Source of the DNA: Angiostrongylus vasorum
Lineage: Eukaryota > Nematoda > Chromadorea > Rhabditida > Metastrongylidae
Direction of reading: 5' to 3'
Assembly: GCA_018806985.1 (NCBI GenBank)
Contig: JADANN010000024.1
Location: forward strand, 431,265 to 495,264
DNA length: 64,000 nucleotides
Below the pieces are notes generated by a model. The model was not told the DNA's origin. It did no database searches and saw only the letters and a program-made list of their open reading frames with translations. Shown piece by piece: positions 54,236 through 64,000 of this stretch (positions are counted from its first letter, which is position 1; every line of letters starts with the position of its first letter). A program made the translations under genes and the position numbers.

Positions 54236-55534
54236 CATTGTCATGATGAGATGTGTGAAGCGCACGAGTTGGAACTGCTCGCAGAAGTACACTTATGGTC
54301 CTGGGCCTGATCGCTTGTCCTATCTTGATGAGCCCTCTTTTCATCCACGGTAAAAAAATTGATGCCAGAATTGTCTTGAACAATAAAAACACTGTCTTTA
54401 TTACAGATCGACTGGCTCCTGCAATCCATTATGTAGGCGTAAAGGTTCGAAACCACGCATTCCTAAAGGGTTAATCATTACTAAACGGTTTCTCTAGGTT
54501 ACTCATCATAGCACAGTGCGGCGGTGTGCTGCTCCAAATCATACGGTCGATAATTCAATCTTTTTTGCATAGTCTTTTATTGTTTCGTCGATTTCTTGAT
54601 AATTGGACTAGCCATAGTTTGTCACACTTCGCACTTCTTTCGGAGGACCTCCGACTCTCTCATTCAACTTGCTACGTTTGTTACATTAGCCATTTTTACA
54701 ATGATTGGCTTCTTTACGCATTCGGAAGTGGAAAACGAATTCTTTCGATGCTTTGTTGTGAGATGGAGTAATCTACAGAGAAAGTAATCGTTTTGTTCCT
54801 TTATAATTATTTCATTTCATTTGAAAGAAAAAGCTCCTCCTAGCATGAATCTGATTAATCACATGGTCGATTGGTACTGTAACTGTGAACTTCACAGGGA
54901 ACTTTGTCTATTTGTTATCATTTAATATGGGGTCCCTATCACCATTAAATGTTCCTAACCATTTTAGTAACGTTAAAGTCAACCCATTTTGATTAGTTAC
55001 AAATGACTAGACAAACTTTCAGTGTCTATTTACTCGTCTTTTATGTTTTCATAACTAACAGACCCCTGCCCGACTGGCTGCATGTACTTCAGAACAACAG
55101 AACACAAAACTACTCAAGAATATTAACGAGCTACTTGTTGTGTTGTTGTATTTGAGATAACTGCAATCGGCACAGAATTTGTTGTTGACCACGTAAAAAT
55201 AGAAGTACCAATCTATTATTAACGTTATAAATCCATTTTCTGACCATTTTGTCGGAAATTCTTCTTCTACTACTGATTCCTTAAAGCTACACATCTTCGA
55301 CATCACGTCATTCATTATCGTTACGGTTACCAGAAGAGCTCTGAGTGGTCGTTCACATTTTTTTCGTTTTCGAACGTTATAATTCCTCATTCATGATTAA
55401 CAGTCTCATACTAGTCAGTAGTCGATATGTCGTTGAGATCTCAACCATAATGTTCAGCTAACGAAGCGGTTCACTCTGCAGGCAGAGTTTGAAGAAAGCT
55501 TGATATTTTCATCGAGCTGAGCCACCTAAAAAAC
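54236..55534. other. Unique DNA, no gene recognised
   Basis: Frames at 54526-54771 (+) and 55055-55390 (-, 111 codons, one hydrophobic stretch) lack recognisable domains. Confidence 0.45.
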
Positions 55535-55765
55535 CCCAAGACCGACTGCTTTTTGACTTCGGCATTAATCAATAACTCAGACAATAACTGAAGTATCGGT
55601 GGTTTAGGGCCTTTTCAAAGTCTAAAAGGTCAAACTGACATGCAATCTGTGTAATGTCTAAATTTTCATTCGAATAATAAATAACTTCCTTCAAGCACTC
55701 ACTCTTTTGTTTATGATTTATCATAAGCATGAACCGTAAGCATTTATGGATCACCTAAGAATTAA
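55535..55765 (-). repeat. Family E repeat, diverged, with outer block
   Basis: GACCGACTGCTTTTTGACTT and GGCATTAATCAATAA (outer block) are followed by GAAGTATCGGTGGTTTAGGG, CTTTTCAAAGTCTAAAAGGT and TAAATAACTTCCTTCAAGCA, the order seen at 40680-40880 and 35391-35592. Confidence 0.55.
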
Positions 55766-57363
55766 CTGTCGACCAGAACTACCATCGCCAAGAGGAAGTT
55801 TAGTTTAGAAGGCGGCAAACCTTCCACTTCACAATGACACTAAGTTCCACTGCTGATGGCTTGAGAACTCTCTGGCACTTCTACTTTCACAGGACTTCAA
55901 AAGGATAACATGGACTTCCTTGTTAAAAAGGTGCTAGTTAAATGAAGAACATGCAAATCTCATGAAAGTAGGCCATCTAGGTATTCAGATATTCTGCGGA
56001 AAAATCTAAATGGTTCCAATAAAGAAGCCATTATGTGGGAGTCATTATGTCACGTTATTTAACAACCCTACGTCACGCTGTTTCAAAATTTGTGTGTTAT
56101 ATGCAGATTTTTCTAACCAACGAATCTACAAATTTCCAAATATTGTGATTTAAGAACTCTGCCGATAAATAGCTGCTTCCAATTCCTCATAAAAAAATCT
56201 ACTGATATGGCCAATACCGATTGCACGAAAGCAGAGCTGACTTAGGCGAGGATTTGAAGCAACAACCGTGTAAGCCTAAGAACGACGCGCGTCGTCGAGG
56301 GCGACGTGACACTTCGTTAAGTTGGAATCGACAGAATGCCGGAATTATCTCAAACACTTAAGCATTTAACTGTGTTTGATTTTTCTTTTTTGCATGAGAA
56401 ATTTGTCCATAGAAGAACTATGCAGGATATCCCATTTAATACTTGAAGAGAATTTTTCTCAACATAAAATCTGCGACTTTTTTTTAACCATATTGTGGTG
56501 AATTCGTGTGAGAAACTGATACTGATCATGCTTTCTGGTAAAACTGATATCCTGACGACGATGCGGAGGTCTGAGATTTGTGTTTCTCCCCCTTTTTTCG
56601 CTGTCGTTGTTGCAGCCGTTATCTAATGCTAGAGGAAATAGTGCGTACTCGCGCTCAGACAGGATTTCCTACAACTTCCTCCAGCATGCCTAGTACATAA
56701 CATGGCACATTCTCGACGGTTGTCGTTTCACTTAACAGACAAATTCATCGTCATTTCATCGACGGTGACTGCTTGGCTGCTTATTTGGTGTTGTGGAACT
56801 GATTGAATCGTTATGGCGTCATGGCGATAGTCAGCAGTTCGATGAAATGACGTTGTTTCTGTCCTCAATATTGCGTTGACCTCGCCTTTATAGATCTTTG
56901 GGCACTGTGAACTCCTTAAGACATTTTTTTTGAATCAGGTAGGTGAGGCAAGCAACGACAATTCATAGCCCAAAGCGATTGAAGTCGTGTTTCTTCTGCA
57001 TGTACTTCACAGAATTCATAGTTGGTCCATAACTGTTATGTCACGAGTGATTTTTGTACTTTCGCATCGTCACCACTACATTCATTAAGGAGTGTTCTTG
57101 CATTTAGAGTGGACTCGTTTTCTTATCTCTTCGAGACCCTCTTCTCCCCCCACGAAAAGAGGGGAGAAGCACCAAAAGTCTTTCTCACCTGAAATAATTT
57201 TCCGTGTTATTTCACCGTTACATAGTGTAAGACATTTTCGTTGAACTCACGAATTTGTATTCCTTCAACAGATGCATCTTACTGTTATCCTCAATAGGAA
57301 CTGTCTAACGAACAAACTCGTCCGAAAGACAGTTCCTTAGAAATAATTTATTTTAGAGCATAG
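55766..57363. other. No recognisable feature
   Basis: Unique DNA. A 9-bp hairpin (CTTCTCCCC / GGGGAGAAG) lies at 57141-57169. Confidence 0.5.
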
Positions 57364-57432
57364 ATCTTGCCGTACCGTGCTCGGCAATCTTTAGTAGAGG
57401 GAGCTGCTCGATTGAAAGCGAAAGCATGGTAA

Positions 57433-57642
57433 GAAAACTCGGTGCGAAAAAAGCAAGCAGTCGGAGTGAAAGTGCATCGAAGTAAACGCGCGTCTTGTAT
57501 AACCTGTTCCACGAACGCATTGAAATCGACGCCTATAGTCGAAAATCTGCCGAAGACCAATAATCCAATGGATTTTTGTACCAAATGTTTGGCCAAACGT
57601 TTTCGCGTTTACCATCTTGTTTTCAATTCTGCTCTTAATTAA
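57433..57642 (+). CDS. Possible exon with paired CxxC motifs
   Basis: An open stretch of 70 codons ends at a TAA. It contains CITC and, 23 residues after it, CTKC, a spacing compatible with a small zinc-binding module, preceded by a basic segment (HRSKRASC). Immediately upstream in the same frame, codons 57364-57429 are also open and end at GCATGGTAAGAA, which contains a consensus-like 5' splice donor (ATG|GTAAGA). That donor would contradict simple read-through. The antisense frame (57348-57596) is also open. No family is recognised. Confidence 0.2.
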   Translation, partial: ENSVRKKQAVGVKVHRSKRASCITCSTNALKSTPIVENLPKTNNPMDFCTKCLAKRFRVYHLVFNSALN

Positions 57643-57794
57643 TTGAACGAGTTTATTTCTATCCCCATTTAGACCCAAGCTAGTATTTTTTGTTTGTCAT
57701 TCATACTTGCAACCTTTCTGTGGTTTGCTCAAATTCTATGATATGATTCGTTCAGGCGTTTATTGTTCGGTGTGATTTTTTTTATTTTTGCAAG

Positions 57795-58110
57795 ACTGGC
57801 TATCACATCTGCTGTACGGATCCACATTTCTTGCATACGATTCCTTTCCTCACATTCTCTATCCATGAAGGTTTTCTGACTTTTCCCATGTGGCTACGGC
57901 TGCTGCCTGAGGATATTCGTCTTCTACGCGGTTCTTCCAAAAATCTTTAAATACCTGAGCCAAGACATTTCTACTTGGATTTGAGGAACTCAAATAGGTC
58001 CAGACAAGACTTGTACCAATTTTACTATCCCAGAAAGATGAGAGGCTTGGTGAGTGCAGTGTAAAGTTGAACCAGCAGTTTGAACGTGTGGAACAGCATC
58101 ACTACCACCG
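57795..58110 (-). repeat. Family B SINE, diverged
   Basis: CACATCTGCTGTACGGATCC, TTGCATACGATTCCTTTCCT, GTGGCTACGGCTGCTGCCTG, core complement CTTGTACCAATTTTACTATC and AGATGAGAGGCTTGGTGAGT follow the family B order in reverse. Confidence 0.65.
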
Positions 58111-58179
58111 CGTTGCTCACCTCGTGGTGTGGTCTGCAAGAAGTCAATACTTATTGAACTGTTTCAATGTATTTCAAAA

Positions 58180-58570
58180 ATCGACTTTTCTTCAACCTTA
58201 GCAGGACCAACCAATATTTGTTCTTTTTGTTGGTAAGGCAACACAGGATTGATAAAATTGATCTGTTAGGCTAATGTTTCAGTGCCATAGCGTTCCTCAG
58301 GACCGGATTGGCCCGAATCGATTGTCCACAGTTGTTTTTTTCTTCCGATTTGGGTCCTGGTGAGTTAAAAGGGGCTACCAAGTGAGGTTCCTTCATTTGA
58401 GCTGTGTTGCACTAAATTCAATTTGGTGCGACAGCGAAGACTCATATCACGACTGTGGATAACCGAAGTGAATCGTCGGGGGCTCTGAAGAACGGAAGGG
58501 TGACGAAACGACACCCGAATAGAAGTTTTATAACCTCCTAGTAGTTTATACTCGTTTGAGTGCATGAAAA
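58180..58570. repeat. Family D foldback element, diverged
   Basis: The outer block AATCGACTTTTCTTCAACCT is followed by a left arm CAGGATTGATAAAATTGATC, GTTAGGCTAATGTTTCAGTG, TTCCTCAGGACCGGATTGGC. The right arm, inverted, has GGGCTCTGAAGAACGGAAGG, GACGAAACGACACCCGAATA and TTTTATAACCTCCTAGTAG. The centre is about 90 bp. No coding capacity. Confidence 0.68.
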
Positions 58571-58839
58571 ACTTTTTGTTTTTTGTTAAGCGTGTTCACT
58601 GAAATAAATGAGCAGATGGTTGATGGTTGCTCTGTTGTGAGCCTAGTACATTGAAACTTACCCGGTAACGGCTATCGTATAGCGGTTCTCGTTTAGAGAT
58701 ATCACGTTTCCGAACTCAGTTTTTATTAAAACATTTTCGCGTATGCAGCAACGTCTGTTGTCTTGGAGACTTCCAACTTCCCCTTTCATTTGCATCATGC
58801 GAGATTTTCTCAGTATTGAACTCAATAATGTCATATTCT

Positions 58840-59165
58840 TCCTTTGATAAGCTAACACGAGGTTAATAAAAAACTTTACTCGCCTAGCGTTTCAGCGCCG
58901 TCGCTTTCCCCAGAGCCGGATTGAACCGAGTCGATTGTCAACAATTGTTCTTTCTTTCGATGTGTGTTTACGTGATCGCATCAAGTCGAGTCCGCTGGAG
59001 CATTCCTCGAATAAAAGAACCTCACTCCACAGTGCTCTTTTATACAGGGCGGTTGCTGTGGGTAGTGACTGTCCGCTGGTGATCCCTTGCTTTTCTCTGG
59101 ACAATCTACACTGCAGCAGTCAGTGTCATTATAAGATAGCACAGAGCGTAACAATATTTCAATAA
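58840..59165 (-). repeat. Family D element, one-armed long copy
   Basis: GATAAGCTAACACGAGGTTA, CGCCTAGCGTTTCAGCGCCG, TTCCCCAGAGCCGGATTGAA, then TGCTCTTTTATACAGGGCGG, GTCCGCTGGTGATCCCTTGC and AATCTACACTGCAGCAGTCA. The inner half is the reverse complement of 25370-25520. Lacks the second arm. Confidence 0.7.
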
Positions 59166-59890
59166 TGTTGACCACTCATTCGTCCTCCTGTTGTTGTGCC
59201 GATGCTTTTTGCAGACTTCTAACAGAAGTAGAGTCCTGTATGGAGACCATTATCTTATTTGGTGCAGAAATTTTGGACAGCATTGTCATCCGTTATATAA
59301 AGTCCGTACTGGCGACAGTAGATGGTAGTATATTTCATTGTGATACTGTCCAGAGAGAAAACCCTTCTAATTTTAATAGGATGACCTTGGGATTCATTTA
59401 AAGTCATGGTCGTAGTGATCACCGAGAGCCTCTCACCTTTTCGTCTCGTTTCACTTCGTAACTCCAGACGTTTTCATAGGGTTAATGTCGACGCTGAATA
59501 CTCCAACAAGGAGGTAACATCTATCTGGTATTTCTTTATACATCTAATATGGTCTTTGCGCCTGACCGATTATTATGAGTACCACTTAGTGTACAATGCA
59601 TTCCGATTTAGTTCTTTTTTGACGGCTTAGTAATGGCACTTCGTAGACTAAACTATCTGGTTTTGAAACGAAGACCTATGTGTCTTAGGTAATAGTTTTT
59701 ACCGTAGCAGTTCCAGATTTCGTAGGACAGGTAAGGCCCTTAGATTTCAACGGTCGTTATACATTTATCATAATCCTGCTGTTTTTAAAAAACCCTTCTG
59801 CTTTACAGGAGGGTAATCCCTAACGTACAGTGTTTTTTCTGTAAATGATTATAAACGCGTAGCGTTTACATTCTGTGCCCCATGACCTAG
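59166..59890. other. No gene recognised
   Basis: The 78-codon plus frame at 59165-59401 starts with ATG but has no recognisable motif; the rest is unique. Confidence 0.4.
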
Positions 59891-59894
59891 TTGG

Positions 59895-60130
59895 GTATGC
59901 TCGTGAGTAGCTGGATGTTAACCGGAATATCTCAGAATACATGTGGATCTCAGTTGTTGATGACGACACCAAAACGCTTACTTCCTCGTCACTTGATTGC
60001 AGGATTTTGGCCGAATAGACGCGTAAGATGCAATCTGCGGACACTCAAACACATTCACACATCCATACATGGGCGTGTTTACGTAGATACTCACTTGAGC
60101 ACTTCAATTCTTGAGTGGCTCGTTTTCATG
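59895..60130 (-). mobile_element. RTE 5' leader fragment
   Basis: CCTCGTCACTTGATTGCAGG (about 59985), TTTTGGCCGAATAGACG and ACACATTCACACATCCATAC match 16665-16760 of the minus RTE 5' leader. It lacks coding sequence. Because 5' leader without 3' end is unusual for a truncated RTE insertion, it was probably separated by later deletion. Confidence 0.65.
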
Positions 60131-60184
60131 AGGAATCGCGCCAGCTATAGCACATCTTTCACTTACGGTGTGGTAGGTGTTAAA

Positions 60185-60475
60185 AAGGATAATGGAGACT
60201 AAAGTTTTTTGGCGTTGATTAATCACTGAGAGATGTACCACGAACTCTACTTCATCAAGCATCGTTTGAGGTAATTGAATGCATATCTGGCCTATGCACT
60301 TGCGGTGGCCTAACGATGTGTCAGGTCCCAGACAAGTCTGGTACCAATCTCCCTTTCCCGGTCTGATGGAAGACTTGGTGAGGCCAGGATGTGAGATCGA
60401 ACCAACGACCGGATGTGTATTGCAAGGCATCTCTCTAATCTCTAATTTCTGCGCTACACGAGCTCTTGTGGATTA
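60185..60475 (-). repeat. Family A tRNA-derived SINE with intact B box
   Basis: On the minus strand there is a perfect B box, GGTTCGATCTC (complement of 60393-60403), and an A-box region CGTGTAGCGCAGAAATTAGA containing a short TTAGAGA duplication. The core is the complement of GGTACCAATCTCCCTTTCCC. The tail is TTGATTAATCACTGAGAGAT (complement). Confidence 0.78.
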
Positions 60476-61181
60476 ACATGCTTTTTTTCTCAGAGTTCCA
60501 AGAAGGACTGAAAGGATTTTTATGATTAGATAGTGGTTCATCATATTCTCGGTGGCATTTTTTATAAGGAGGCGACGATTCATCTTATTGTTTCACTGTT
60601 TGCTGATCTCTTCTGAATAGAAATGTTTATAGGAATCCTTCCAAGTGGGTTGATCCTGCTGGAAAATGAAGGCCTCGCCACTATTATTTCAACGTGTTAG
60701 AATAGTCTGAGCTAACATAAAATGGTAAACCACTGGGAGGCTGTGGATCCGACAGAAGAATACCGAGTTCAACAAGTAACTCAGCCCCGACTTCTTGAAT
60801 TCGGCATCCCATGTTCAGTAGCCCAGCTTCAATAGCTTGATTCTGCAACAACTAATTTATGGTCAGATTATAGAAACACTGAATTAAGATCAAGATATCC
60901 ACGTAAACGAAAAAAGAAACCTGATTAAAAACAAATAATAAAGCAGTGTTGGTTTTCGCCTTATCCGAGGAACATTTAGATCATTATAAATGCTCAAAGC
61001 TTTACTGGTTTAGTTTTACCCCAATTAGAAGATAACCGAGGTTGTTGATTTCGTTGGCTTCGGTGGGTTGATGCGTACGGGAAGAATAGTTAAGCTATTA
61101 ATACATCTTATGACTCCATCTTCAACAACATGTGTGATTGTATTCGTCATGAGATCCATCATTCTGGATTTAAGATGGCGT
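60476..61181. other. No recognisable feature
   Basis: Unique AT-rich DNA. Confidence 0.5.
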
Positions 61182-61535
61182 CTAAAGCGTTTGTACTAAC
61201 GCAGTGTTCGTTGACCAACAAAAATTCAGGTTTACGATTGGAAAACGTCTACATTTAATCAATTCTGAAAGAGTAAAGTTCTGATAGAAGAACACGATGA
61301 AGAAGAGGAGCACGTAGTTGTCTACTGAGGTGTGTGTTATCGTAGAGTTGTTGATAAAAGATGGTGTTGTGGTTCGACATTCCACCCAGAGACTAACTCC
61401 ATTTGTGGCATCGATGCTCATCACATCGCAATTTGCAATCGAGTAATCGTTATAATACGGTAACTCAGAATGGCAGGAAGGAGAACAAGAAGTACAGTAG
61501 GTTTTTTGCAATGCATAAGAGCAAAATACAAAGTT
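61182..61535 (-). CDS. Possible exon: Cys-rich, glycosylatable, membrane-like segment
   Basis: A minus-strand frame of about 117 codons (ATG-less at its open end, ending in a stop at 61182). It encodes Cys-containing sequence (CTSCSPSCHSEL), two potential N-glycosylation sites (NNST, and NFT after the segment) and a hydrophobic stretch YVLLFFIVFFYQNF long enough for one membrane span. A pyrimidine-rich CTTCCTGCCATTCTGAG within it (about 61465) could be a 3' splice acceptor, so the real exon might start there. Composition is more protein-like than neighbouring frames. No family is recognised and no second exon is identified. Confidence 0.22.
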   Translation of the reverse strand, partial: NFVFCSYALQKTYCTSCSPSCHSELPYYNDYSIANCDVMSIDATNGVSLWVECRTTTPSFINNSTITHTSVDNYVLLFFIVFFYQNFTLSELIKCRRFPIVNLNFCWSTNTALVQTL

Positions 61536-62250
61536 GTTTTAGTCGTGATTACTTGTTATGAATTCCCTATCCTACAAACAAGGCTGGACATATAAAATCA
61601 TGGTATCATTCATTCTCATCGCTATTTTGAATCGAAATATAAACTTTCCAGCTCTGTCACTTCTGGTCCAGGTAATCACTGAGTAACTCTGTCACAAACT
61701 CAGTACACCTCTGCCTCGCATCACAAGCACACAAGAATCACGAAAAACTTCACAATTTTAGTGCTAAGCCCTTCTTTTTTCACTGTTCTTGGCAATCAAC
61801 TTAGCGCGGAATAACTCCGAGGGATTTTGTCATCGCATAGTTTTACTCTTACTGGGTTGCCGTCGTGTGGCTATATCGAAGACATACTGAACATGGATGA
61901 TCTGCTAGGAGTCTTAGCCACGTGTGCGATGCAAGTGGACATCCGGAAAGAATTTTCACCCACGATGAGGTGGTAAATCATTGAAGAAAAATTTAACATA
62001 CAATATGTAAAATGGTCTGTGGCTCTCATTTTCGCCGTAACCACTAGTGATTTTTTCATTACTCTCAGTTCGACGTGCGTCTAACATTTTTTTGGTAAGT
62101 TCTTGGTTGAAGCTTTCACTACAAAGCTTGGCACTGTCGTGATGATGGTTACTGAACCAATAATATTGGCAACAACGTCGTAGTAGATTTTGAAATAGTG
62201 AAGTGATACAGATGGACTCATTCCTGACCATTAACGCTCGCAATTTTAAA
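61536..62250. other. No recognisable feature
   Basis: Unique DNA; minus frames at 61871-62243 carry no known motifs. Confidence 0.45.
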
Positions 62251-62345
62251 AGCGATCTTCATTTAAACTCGGCATGAATAATCAATAATACTTCCTTCTG
62301 TTCATGGGTTGACACGAGATCGTTATTGTGCGAGTTGGCTAGTGG
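62251..62345 (-). repeat. Family D end fragment
   Basis: AGCGATCTTCATTTAAACTC, GGCATGAATAATCAATAATA and GTTGACACGAGATCGTTATT correspond to the outer block and the first arm segment of family D. Confidence 0.5.
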
Positions 62346-62574
62346 ATTAGGAATTGGTCGCATTTGTCCTTTGTCTGCCAACTGTACTTGGAATGCTCGA
62401 CTTTATATGAATTCGCCACGCGGGAACTTTTCCGTAACTGTCTTGAACGACCTGGAGTTTAGGTTATAACAGTTTGTAGCAACAACAACGATACAATAAT
62501 AATGTGTAATATTTGACGATATGTAAGCTGGGTGGATACGAGCGAGACTGAAATGAGAACAAGTGATACACTTG

Positions 62575-62704
62575 AAGGAAGCTAGGCGGACACTGGAGTT
62601 GGGACACTTAGGAATTCAGGGACTGAAAGATAAGCGCTGGAGGTTGGAAGCTAGGCACTAGTAGATTGGAAGACAGACACTGGTGGGCTGGAGGACAGGC
62701 ACTG
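62575..62704. repeat. Minisatellite, about 22-bp unit, 5-6 units
   Basis: Imperfect units include AAGCTAGGCGGACACTGGAG, TTGGAAGCTAGGCACTAGTA, TTGGAAGACAGACACTGGTG and CTGGAGGACAGGCACTG, 21-24 bp apart. The last three are closest to one another, suggesting most recent expansion on the right. Confidence 0.7.
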
Positions 62705-63116
62705 TCCTTGATGACTAAAGGTGCTCCTTATATTCTGTCTGTCATGGGTGGGGTTTTACAGAGGGGATCAGGGATGGTGCTCAAAGAGAGGTTGTGTACT
62801 TTTTTAGCTAGTATAATTTCTTGTACAAAGAGTTCGTGAAGGTTACCCAAAGGCTTACACAGAAAGTGCATGGGAACTGCCGATTTCTTGAAAGTACATG
62901 TAGCTGGCGGCGGCTTTATTCAGCGCCAGAATCGTCGGACAGAGAAAAGCGGAGATACAAAGAAGTTACAGTATCTCTTTCTAGCCCAGTTGCGAGGCAA
63001 ATATCGTTGAGAGACAGTTCACAGAATATGCGAGAATAACGATCACAAGTAAAACAGTTATTGTAGAAGGCATAAGGTGGCATAGAAATAGGGAACTATT
63101 GTAAGGAATAATTACT
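62705..63116. other. No gene recognised
   Basis: The 72-codon plus frame at 62821-63039 is basic and has no recognised domain. Confidence 0.4.
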
Positions 63117-63475
63117 ATAGTTGTACAACTTTCAGTCGGCTAATGTTTTGTCGTCTTAGTCTTGTTCAGGATCTCGATGATCCAATTCGGTTCTCTACAG
63201 CCGTTCATTCTTTTTAATGTGGATCTTCTTGATCCCACCAATGTTCTCGAGTGAATCAGCTCTCAGAATGAACTAAACTCACTCTTTAGTGTCCTTTTTA
63301 TTTGGGTGTTTTTAGACTGGCTGTCGATTGATAACGACTTTTACATGAGGGACAATTTCACGACGAGGATTATTGAATCACCGTCTACATACACGGCTGT
63401 TTTTCCTGTTCAAAGTTTCAATTCTCACTCTGTAATTCAATTTCAAATTCCCAAAGCAGACTCTATTAACCTCAG
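63117..63475 (-). repeat. Family D copy, diverged, with outer block
   Basis: TTTCAGTCGGCTAATGTTTT, GTCGTCTTAGTCTTGTTCAG, TCTCGATGATCCAATTCGG and CAGCTCTCAGAATGAACTAA follow the one-armed D order. CTATTAACCTCAGCATTGAT at 63463 resembles the outer block. Confidence 0.5.
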
Positions 63476-63511
63476 CATTGATCGGCATTCGCTGTTTTCA
63501 TGCACACACGA

Positions 63512-63821
63512 TTTGGTTACTATAAAAAGATAGAGGATAAAGCTCTCGGCGTTGATCAATCCTTTGAGGATGTGCCATGCATTCGACGTCATTAAGCATC
63601 GTTGGAGGCGGATTACCGTGCACATCTGGCCTGTGCAACGATCGCCGTGGCCTACCGATGTGTCGAGCCAGTGTTGTTATTCTCCCAGACAAGTCTGGTG
63701 TCAATTTTCGAAGCCCAGAAGAATGGAAGGCTTGGTGAGCCAGGGGTGCAAAGATCGATCCCATGTGTGTGTAGCAGTGGCGCAGTCCGGATCCACTGCG
63801 CGTCAATTTCTTTGGTTACTA
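63512..63821 (-). repeat. Family A tRNA-derived SINE with perfect 11-bp TSD
   Basis: TTTGGTTACTA occurs at 63512-63522 and 63811-63821. Between them is a minus-oriented family A copy: AGGATAAAGCTCTCGGCGTT, GATGTGCCATGCATTCGACG, CTACCGATGTGTCGAGCCAG, core complement CAAGTCTGGTGTCAATTTTC, and GGCTTGGTGAGCCAGGGGTG. The head side is rearranged (GCAGTGGCGCAGTCCGGATC). Confidence 0.88.
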
Positions 63822-63839
63822 CACATATTTATTTGTTGA

Positions 63840-63905
63840 CAAAAAAGCTGTGACGTTTCTTGCCGTTTCCCTTCTTCGGATACCGAGAAGGTCAAGTTAA
63901 CATAA
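63840..63905 (-). repeat. Family E motif fragment
   Basis: GACGTTTCTTGCCGTTTCCC, TTCTTCGGATACCGAGAAGG and TCAAGTTAACATAAG match the motif-bearing part of family E (compare 35400-35455). Confidence 0.5.
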
Positions 63906-64000
63906 GTGTCCAAAGAAGCTGCTTGTTTGCAACATAGAGCTCCTGAGTATGGCGATTTTTCTATTGGCGACTAGTACGTAATTCGAAACTGAAGTACAAT

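Noticed and set aside
57141..57169. 9-bp GC-rich hairpin as terminator or regulatory RNA
   Set aside because: No adjacent gene or conserved copies. A 9-bp stem in 64 kb can arise by chance, and rho-independent terminators are not expected in a eukaryote.

Overview
The window looks like a gene-poor, repeat-packed stretch of a metazoan nuclear genome. A nematode is the best guess, probably a strongylid or hookworm-like species. The two large elements are RTE-type non-LTR retrotransposons (APE endonuclease plus reverse transcriptase, no gag-like ORF, short repeat tail) of the kind annotated as 'endonuclease-reverse transcriptase' in hookworm assemblies. The species call is inference. The sequence is AT-rich, has no bacterial-style operons, and I recognised no intact host gene. 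A few short open frames could be exons and are listed at low confidence.

Almost everything recognisable belongs to seven interspersed families, defined here by comparing copies within the window. RTE: two near-full-length, decayed copies in tail-to-tail orientation (7013-10412 on + and 13148-16950 on -), a twin-primed partial copy (28690-29512) and end fragments. Family A: a tRNA-derived SINE of about 275 bp, about 20 copies, several flanked by 11-15 bp target-site duplications (TSDs). Family B: a second SINE of about 370 bp, also with tRNA-like A and B boxes, sharing a central core of about 45 bp with A. Family C: an unclassified repeat of about 350 bp with a conserved internal hairpin. Family D: long-inverted-repeat (foldback) elements of 270-620 bp. 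Family E: a repeat of about 200 bp that shares a short CTGAAGA...GAAACGT-type motif with D. Family F: tRNA-like units arranged as head-to-head, tail-to-tail or tandem dimers, with inverted repeats up to 55 bp and perfect.

Layout. 1-7000: mostly unique AT-rich DNA with scattered B, A, E, C and F copies. 7013-16950: the RTE pair around a 2.7-kb spacer that carries one family A copy; the minus RTE is itself interrupted by a 507-bp F element. 17-28 kb: clusters of A, C, F, D and B. 28.7-29.5 kb: the twin-primed RTE. 30-48 kb: alternating B, A, D, E, F and C copies plus microsatellites. 48-64 kb: longer unique stretches with A copies bearing clear TSDs, D and E elements, a 100-bp tandem repeat (52 kb) and a 22-bp minisatellite (62.6 kb).

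No gene network can be read here. The likely functional relationship is parasitic: RTE or a similar LINE supplies the reverse transcriptase, and the SINE families with tRNA-like promoters and short non-poly(A) tails are mobilised in trans. Boundaries are approximate unless a target-site duplication is quoted.
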